A stretch of 47,323 nt of DNA, taken from positions 1 to 47,323 of the forward strand of contig JAFKMZ010000025.1 in the NCBI GenBank assembly GCA_017305055.1, given 5' to 3'. The notes under the pieces were generated by a model. It worked only from the letters and a program-made list of their open reading frames with translations. It ran no database searches and had not been told where the DNA came from. Below, in pieces: positions 42,670 to 47,323 of the stretch; position 1 is the stretch's first letter; each line of letters opens with the position of its first letter. Origin of the DNA: Lysobacterales bacterium. GTDB lineage: Bacteria; Pseudomonadota; Gammaproteobacteria; Xanthomonadales; Rhodanobacteraceae. The translations under genes were made by a program, and so were the position numbers.

Positions 42670-43296
42670 ATGTACATGCCCAAAGAGTTCAGGGAAACCC
42701 GCATCGAAGTCCTGCAGGATCTGATGCGCGCCAGCCCGCTGGCGACCGTGGTCACGCATGGTGTCGGCGGATTTGCCGCCAACCACCTGCCATTCGAGGT
42801 GATCGATGCGACCACGCTGCATACGCATGTGGCGCGTGGCAACGAGCTGGTGCAGATGGACGGGGCCGAGGCGCTGCTGGTGTTCCGGGGGCCGGACGGC
42901 TATATCAGCCCGAGCTGGTATCCGACCGCACATGAGACCGGGCGCGAGGTACCGACCTGGGACTACGCCGTGGTGCACGTGCACGGCCACCTGCAGGTCA
43001 TCGATGACCCGGTCTGGCTGCGGCGCCTGCTGGCCAGGCTGGTCAAGCGGCATGAGGCGAACCTGTCGCATCCGTGGCGCATGGGCGATGCGCCGGCTGA
43101 CCACATCGAGGAATCGATCAAGGCCATCGTCGGCGTGGCGGTCACGGTCGATCGTATCGAGGGCAAGTTCAAGCTCAGCCAGAACCATCCCGAGCGCAAC
43201 CAGGCCGGTGTGCTCACAGGTCTGCGTGCGCGGCATGCGGACGGCGATGTGGCATTGGCCGATTTCATGGTCCACTACCGGGATACGAAGGCGTGA
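42670..43296 (+). CDS. PaiB-family FMN-binding protein
   Basis: 208 aa. The family start MYMPKEF and core motifs are present (LATVVTHGVGGFAANHLPFE, HVARGNELVQMDG, GPDGYISPSWYP, VPTWDYAVVHVHGH, KLSQNHPERNQAGV). The fold is an FMN-binding split barrel. Bacillus PaiB is called a negative transcriptional regulator, but the biochemical role of such proteins is unclear. It is 29 bp after argF' and overlaps the osmC-like start, so it is transcribed with the arginine genes. ATG 42670 follows GGAG at suitable spacing. Confidence 0.88.
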   Translation: MYMPKEFRETRIEVLQDLMRASPLATVVTHGVGGFAANHLPFEVIDATTLHTHVARGNELVQMDGAEALLVFRGPDGYISPSWYPTAHETGREVPTWDYAVVHVHGHLQVIDDPVWLRRLLARLVKRHEANLSHPWRMGDAPADHIEESIKAIVGVAVTVDRIEGKFKLSQNHPERNQAGVLTGLRARHADGDVALADFMVHYRDTKA

Positions 43297-43772
43297 GCGC
43301 CGAGGCGCGCCACCGCTACCGTGTCGATGTGGAGTGGACCGGCAACCTTGGCTCCGGCACCAAGGACTACCGCAGCTATCGGCGCGAGCACACGATCCGG
43401 GTGGCCGGCAAGCCCGTGCTGGCCGCCTCGTCTGATCGGGCCTTCCATGGCGATCCGGCGCGGCACAACCCGGAAGACCTGCTGCTGGCAGCGTTGTCGA
43501 GCTGCCACATGCTGTCGTACCTGCACATGGCGATGCTCGCCGGTGTGGTCGTGACCGCCTACGTGGATGCCGCCGAAGGCGTGATGGAGACTGCCGGCAA
43601 CGGCGGGCGCTTCGTCGAGGTCGTGCTGCACCCGGTGGTGACGATCAGCGCGGCCAGCGATCCAGTCAGGGCCGAAGCCGCACACGAGGCCGCGCACCAT
43701 GCCTGCTTTATTGCCAACTCGGTGAATTTTCCCGTGCGCTGCGAACCCCGCACCGTGATCGCCGCCATCTGA
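43293..43772 (+). CDS. OsmC-family thiol peroxidase-like protein
   Basis: 159 aa starting with GTG that overlaps the previous stop (GTGA). The two conserved cysteines of OsmC/Ohr proteins are seen in [17 protein letters not shown] and [14 protein letters not shown], together with the substrate-pocket residues around NPEDLLLAA. OsmC/Ohr enzymes reduce organic hydroperoxides with thiols. Its presence between argF' and argG in one operon is unusual; a protective role for operon products or chance co-option are both possible. Confidence 0.9.
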   Translation: MSAEARHRYRVDVEWTGNLGSGTKDYRSYRREHTIRVAGKPVLAASSDRAFHGDPARHNPEDLLLAALSSCHMLSYLHMAMLAGVVVTAYVDAAEGVMETAGNGGRFVEVVLHPVVTISAASDPVRAEAAHEAAHHACFIANSVNFPVRCEPRTVIAAI

Positions 43773-43801
43773 TTCAACGCCACCCATCAGGATCCATCGC
43801 C

Positions 43802-44995
43802 ATGTCCAAAGACATCGTCCTCGCCTTTTCCGGCGGCCTCGACACCAGTTTCTGCGTGCCCTACCTGCGCGAGCGCGGCTGGGCGGTGCACACCGTGTTT
43901 GCCGACACCGGCGGTGTCGACGCCGAGGAAAGGGCGTTCATCGAACAGCGCGCCGCCGAGCTCGGCGTGGCCAGCCACGTCACCGTCGACGGTGGTCCGG
44001 CGCTGTGGAGCGGCTTCGTCAAGCCCTTCGTATGGGCCGGCGAGGGCTACCAGGGACAATATCCGCTGCTGGTCTCCGACCGCTATCTCATCGTCGATGC
44101 CGCGCTGGCGCGCGCGGCCGAACTCGGTACGCGTGCGGTGGCCCACGGCTGCACCGGCATGGGCAACGACCAGGTGCGCTTCGACCTGGCGGTGAAGGCC
44201 CAGGGCAGCTACGACATCGTCGCGCCGATCCGCGAGATCCAGAAGGAACACACCGAGGTGCGCGCCTACGAGCAGCAGTACCTCGAGGCCCGTGGCTTTG
44301 GCGTGCGCAGCAGGCAGCAGGCCTACACGATCAACGAGAACCTGCTCGGCATCACCATGTCCGGCGGCGAGATCGACCGCTGGCAGGCACCTGGCGCCGG
44401 TGCCATCGGCTGGTGCAAGTCGCGTGCGGAATGGCCGTCCACGCCGCTGCACGTGAGGCTGCGCTTCGAACACGGCGAGGCGGTGACGCTGGATGGAGAG
44501 CGCCTGTCCGGCCACGTGTTGCTGGCGCGGCTCAATGGTCTGTTCGCGCCGTACGGCGTCGGTCGCGGGCTGTATACCGGCGACACCACGATCGGGCTCA
44601 AGGGCCGCATCATCTATGAGGCGCCGGGGTTGACGGCGCTGCTGGCCGCGCATCGCGCGCTGGAAGAGGCGGTGCTCACCAAGCAGCAGAACCGCTTCAA
44701 GCCCGAGGTCGCGCGCAAGTGGGTGGAGCTGGTGTACGAGGGCTTCTTCCACGATCCGCTGAAAAGCGATCTCGAGGCCTACCTCGCCTCGAGCCAGGCT
44801 GTGGTGAGCGGTGAGGTCACGCTGGAGAGCAACGGCGGCAGCGTCGGCGCCGTGGCGGTGGCGTCGCCGCACATCCTGGCGGCGCAGGGGGCGACCTACG
44901 CGCAGGCGGCAGATTGGGGCGTGGCCGAGGCCGAGGGTTTCATCAAGCTGTTCGGCATGAGCAGCTCGCTGTGGGCCGAGGTGAATCGCTCGTGA
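43802..44995 (+). CDS. argG: Argininosuccinate synthase
   Basis: 397 aa. ATP-binding PP-loop [16 protein letters not shown], substrate-binding [16 protein letters not shown]-like segment ([15 protein letters not shown]), [15 protein letters not shown] and [16 protein letters not shown]. It joins citrulline and aspartate. In the acetylated pathway citrulline arrives after deacetylation of N-acetylcitrulline by the next gene product. Its stop overlaps the GTG start of argE'. Confidence 0.95.
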   Translation: MSKDIVLAFSGGLDTSFCVPYLRERGWAVHTVFADTGGVDAEERAFIEQRAAELGVASHVTVDGGPALWSGFVKPFVWAGEGYQGQYPLLVSDRYLIVDAALARAAELGTRAVAHGCTGMGNDQVRFDLAVKAQGSYDIVAPIREIQKEHTEVRAYEQQYLEARGFGVRSRQQAYTINENLLGITMSGGEIDRWQAPGAGAIGWCKSRAEWPSTPLHVRLRFEHGEAVTLDGERLSGHVLLARLNGLFAPYGVGRGLYTGDTTIGLKGRIIYEAPGLTALLAAHRALEEAVLTKQQNRFKPEVARKWVELVYEGFFHDPLKSDLEAYLASSQAVVSGEVTLESNGGSVGAVAVASPHILAAQGATYAQAADWGVAEAEGFIKLFGMSSSLWAEVNRS

Positions 44996-46140
44996 GCCGG
45001 GAGTCGGGAATCCCGCAGGGGGACTTCGTCGGGAATCGGGAATCGGATCTGCTCGCGGCCACGCTGGTGCACCTGCGTGCCCTCGTCGGCTTCGACACGC
45101 GCAATCCGCCGCGGGCGATCGACACGGGCGGGATCTTCGATTACCTGAGCGCCCAGCTCCCGGGGTTCACGCTGCGCGTGACGGATCACGGCACCGGGTC
45201 GGTGGCCCTGCACGCTGTACGCGGCACGCCGCGCCTGCTGTTCAACGTGCATGTGGACACCGTGCCCGATTCGCCCGCATGGACGGCCGATCCGCACACG
45301 CTGCGCCTCGCCGGTGATCGCGCGATCGGCCTCGGTGCCTGCGACATCAAGGGCGCGGCCGCGGCGCTGCTGGCGGTCGCCGATGCCACGGACGGTGACA
45401 TGGCCCTGCTGTTCTCCAGCGACGAGGAAGGCAGCGACCCGCGCTGCATCGCGAACTTCCTGCGCGGGGAGCACGCCTATCGGGCGGTGATCGTCGCCGA
45501 GCCGACGCAGGCACGCGCGGTGCTGGCGCACCGGGGCATCCTCTCGGTGCGCATGGACTTTGCGGGGCGCGCCGGACATGCCTCCGCCGAGCAGGGCGCC
45601 GCGGACAGCGCGCTGCACCAGGCGGTGCGCTGGGGCGATGCGGCGTTGGACTTCGTCGCCGCGCACGCGCAGGACCGTTTTGGCGAGCTGCAGGGATGGC
45701 GCTTCAACATCGGCGTCGTCCAGGGCGGGATCAAGGCCAACATGATTGCGCCCAGCGTCGAGTTGCGCTTCGGCTGTCGACCCTTGCCCAACCTGGACAC
45801 GGACTGGCTGCTGGAGCGGTTGCGCACCCTGCGCGAGCCGCTGCCGAGCGCCTTCGCCACCACGTTCCGCGGCCCGGCCTTGCCGGCCGGGGCCGCCGCG
45901 CAGGCGGAACAACGCCGCGAGCTGGCCCGGCAACTCGCGGTCGGGCTGGCGCTGCCGCCGGGGCCGGCGGTGGACTTCTGGACCGAGGCGGCGCTGTTCT
46001 CGGCTGCCGGCCTCACGGCCCTGGTGTACGGGCCTGGCGACATCGCACAGGCCCACAGCGCCGACGAGTGGGTGGCGCTGGAGGAACTCCGGCAATACGC
46101 AACCAGCATTCATCGGATCGTAGAACATGGCCAGGCGTGA
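44992..46140 (+). CDS. argE': Acetylornithine/N-acetylcitrulline deacetylase (M20 family)
   Basis: 382 aa with GTG start overlapping argG's stop. M20 zinc motifs: [49 protein letters not shown] and [10 protein letters not shown]. In xanthomonads the equivalent enzyme deacetylates N-acetylcitrulline. Residues 3-18 are encoded by GGGAATC-type heptamers (see repeat) and precede the normal start of the fold at [15 protein letters not shown], so the N-terminus looks extended. No alternative ATG or GTG is present after the repeat and before the fold. Confidence 0.92.
   Translation: MSRESGIPQGDFVGNRESDLLAATLVHLRALVGFDTRNPPRAIDTGGIFDYLSAQLPGFTLRVTDHGTGSVALHAVRGTPRLLFNVHVDTVPDSPAWTADPHTLRLAGDRAIGLGACDIKGAAAALLAVADATDGDMALLFSSDEEGSDPRCIANFLRGEHAYRAVIVAEPTQARAVLAHRGILSVRMDFAGRAGHASAEQGAADSALHQAVRWGDAALDFVAAHAQDRFGELQGWRFNIGVVQGGIKANMIAPSVELRFGCRPLPNLDTDWLLERLRTLREPLPSAFATTFRGPALPAGAAAQAEQRRELARQLAVGLALPPGPAVDFWTEAALFSAAGLTALVYGPGDIAQAHSADEWVALEELRQYATSIHRIVEHGQA
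44999..45044 (+). repeat. GGGAATC heptamer repeats inside the start of argE'
   Basis: Four heptamers: GGGAGTC (44999), GGGAATC (45006), GGGAATC (45031) and GGGAATC (45038), with an 18-bp interruption. Strings of GGGAATC are a familiar intergenic repeat in xanthomonads. Here they lie in frame within the coding region right after the start. Confidence 0.7.
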
Positions 46141-46147
46141 GCAGAAC

Positions 46148-47323
46148 ATGGAACAGCTGACAAATCCGGACCACGTGGACACCGGCACATCTGCAACGAC
46201 GGCGCCGGATGTGCCGTTCGTCGAGGCGGGGCATCCGAGCACCCGCAGCACCATCGTGCGCCTGCTCTCGGCCATGGGTAGCGCCAAGGAAATCGACCAG
46301 TACCTGAAGCGCTTCTCGCAGCTCGACGCCAAGCGCTTCGCCCTGGTCAAGGTGGGTGGCGCGGTGCTGCGCGACGACCTGCCGGCCCTGGTCTCCTCAC
46401 TGACCTTCCTGCAGCAGGTCGGGCTGACGCCGATCGTGCTGCACGGCGCGGGGCCGCAGCTGGACGAGGAACTGGCGGCGGCCGGCATCGAGAAGCAGAC
46501 GGTCGGCGGCCTGCGCGTGACCTCGCCGAGAGCCCTGGCCATCGTCCGCCGTGTGTTCCAGAAGCAGAACCTGCGCCTGGTCGAAGCCCTGCAGTGCACG
46601 GGCACGCGTGCCACATCCGTGCCTTCCGGCGTGTTCACCGCCAGCCAGCTCGACGCCGCCACCTACGGCCTGGTCGGCAAGGTGGACTCGATCAACCTGG
46701 CGGCTGTCGAGACCAGCCTGCGCGCGGGCTCGATCCCGGTGATCGCCAGCCTCGGCGAGACCGAATCCGGGCAGATCCTCAACATCAACGCCGACTTCGC
46801 GGCCAACGAGCTGGTGCGCGCCCTGCAGCCGTACAAGATCGTCTTCCTCACCGGCACTGGCGGCCTGCTGGACGGCGACGGCAAGGTGATCGATTCGATC
46901 AACCTGAGCACGGAGTACGAGGCGCTGCTGGCCCAGCCCTGGCTCGGCGGCGGCATGCGCCTGAAGATCGAGCAGATCGCGCAGCTGCTGGCGGACCTGC
47001 CGCTGTCCTCGTCGGTGTCGATCACCCGGCCCTCCGAGCTGGCCAAGGAGCTGTTCACGCACAAGGGCTCGGGCACCCTGGTGCGCCGCGGCGAGCGCGT
47101 GCTGCGCTTCGATTCGTGGGCAGGTGTCGACCAGCCGCGCCTGCGCGGCCTGATCGAGTCGAGCTTCGGACGTCGGCTCGCCGCGGACTATTTCATGCGC
47201 ACGCAGCCGTGCTGCGTGTACGTGAGCGAGAACTACCGCGCGGCGATGGTGCTCACCGACGAGGGCGGCCTCACCTACCTGGACAAGTTCGCGGTGCTGG
47301 ACGATGCGCAGGGAGAGGGCCTG
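46148..47323 (+). CDS. argB: N-acetylglutamate kinase with C-terminal N-acetyltransferase domain (partial)
   Basis: 392 codons, open at the window end. Residues 1-290 are an amino-acid kinase ([71 protein letters not shown]). From about residue 295 onward a GNAT-type domain starts ([47 protein letters not shown]). This NAGS-kinase fusion is known from Xanthomonas, where it makes and phosphorylates N-acetylglutamate and is feedback-controlled by arginine. About 50 residues should be missing. An alternative in-frame ATG at 46127 overlaps argE'. Confidence 0.93.
   Translation, partial: MEQLTNPDHVDTGTSATTAPDVPFVEAGHPSTRSTIVRLLSAMGSAKEIDQYLKRFSQLDAKRFALVKVGGAVLRDDLPALVSSLTFLQQVGLTPIVLHGAGPQLDEELAAAGIEKQTVGGLRVTSPRALAIVRRVFQKQNLRLVEALQCTGTRATSVPSGVFTASQLDAATYGLVGKVDSINLAAVETSLRAGSIPVIASLGETESGQILNINADFAANELVRALQPYKIVFLTGTGGLLDGDGKVIDSINLSTEYEALLAQPWLGGGMRLKIEQIAQLLADLPLSSSVSITRPSELAKELFTHKGSGTLVRRGERVLRFDSWAGVDQPRLRGLIESSFGRRLAADYFMRTQPCCVYVSENYRAAMVLTDEGGLTYLDKFAVLDDAQGEGL

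Overview
The window is a GC-rich (roughly two-thirds G+C by eye) chromosomal segment. It looks like a member of the Xanthomonadales (Xanthomonadaceae/Rhodanobacteraceae). The strongest pointers are an arginine cluster built on N-acetylornithine carbamoyltransferase (argF'), an argE-type deacetylase and an argB carrying a C-terminal acetyltransferase domain; a FimX-like REC-PAS-GGDEF-EAL protein; a DksA with a long Lys/Ala/Pro tail; and a CGTCATTCCCGCG-type palindromic repeat. No tRNA, rRNA, insertion sequence, phage gene or CRISPR array was seen. Nearly all of the window is tightly packed core-genome coding sequence, with many start/stop overlaps.

Layout. 1-9.6 kb: truncated exported M24 peptidase, membrane-anchored diflavin reductase, M1 metallopeptidase plus a membrane protein, SET-domain protein, M20 peptidase overlapping yggS, and an NlpC/P60 hydrolase with an internal repeat. 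9.6-17.5 kb: bpt, a small membrane protein, tesB, a secreted six-Asp-box sialidase-like protein, a peptidoglycan amidase, a small alpha/beta hydrolase, rlmKL and a Gly/Tyr/Pro-rich exported protein. 17.7-20.5 kb: the two-gene ergothioneine operon egtB-egtD and convergent trxC. 20.7-26.7 kb: radA, then ypjD (divergent) next to ffh-rpsP-rimM-trmD-rplS, the classical gammaproteobacterial order, with a tandem 64-bp hairpin repeat before rplS. 26.8-30.7 kb: fimX-like gene, and epmB divergent from efp, whose Lys34 is the substrate of that modification pathway. 30.7-35.5 kb: mtaD-ubiG-gph-squalene/phytoene synthase-like gene-folE2. 35.5-40.5 kb: pyrC and yidD (overlapping), divergent tailed dksA, sufE and cysS. 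40.6-47.3 kb: a glycine-zipper protein, then the arginine operon argF'-paiB-like-osmC-argG-argE'-argB (argB cut by the window end).

The most notable element is in the 488-bp gap before argF'. A short open frame ends in an Arg-rich stretch (SRARRPGRH). Three mutually exclusive RNA pairings follow. The Arg codons lie in the 5' arm of a 1:2 hairpin, the stop codon lies in arm 2, arm 2 is perfectly complementary to the 5' arm of a strong intrinsic terminator, and that terminator ends in a U tract. This is the geometry of a ribosome-mediated transcription attenuator, here apparently sensing arginine supply for the arginine operon. I know of no well-established bacterial example of this for arginine, so it is the main candidate for something undescribed. 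Other points worth checking are the tailed, zinc-finger-degenerate DksA, the tandem hairpin repeat before rplS, the NlpC/P60 internal repeat, and heptamer repeats inside the first codons of argE'.
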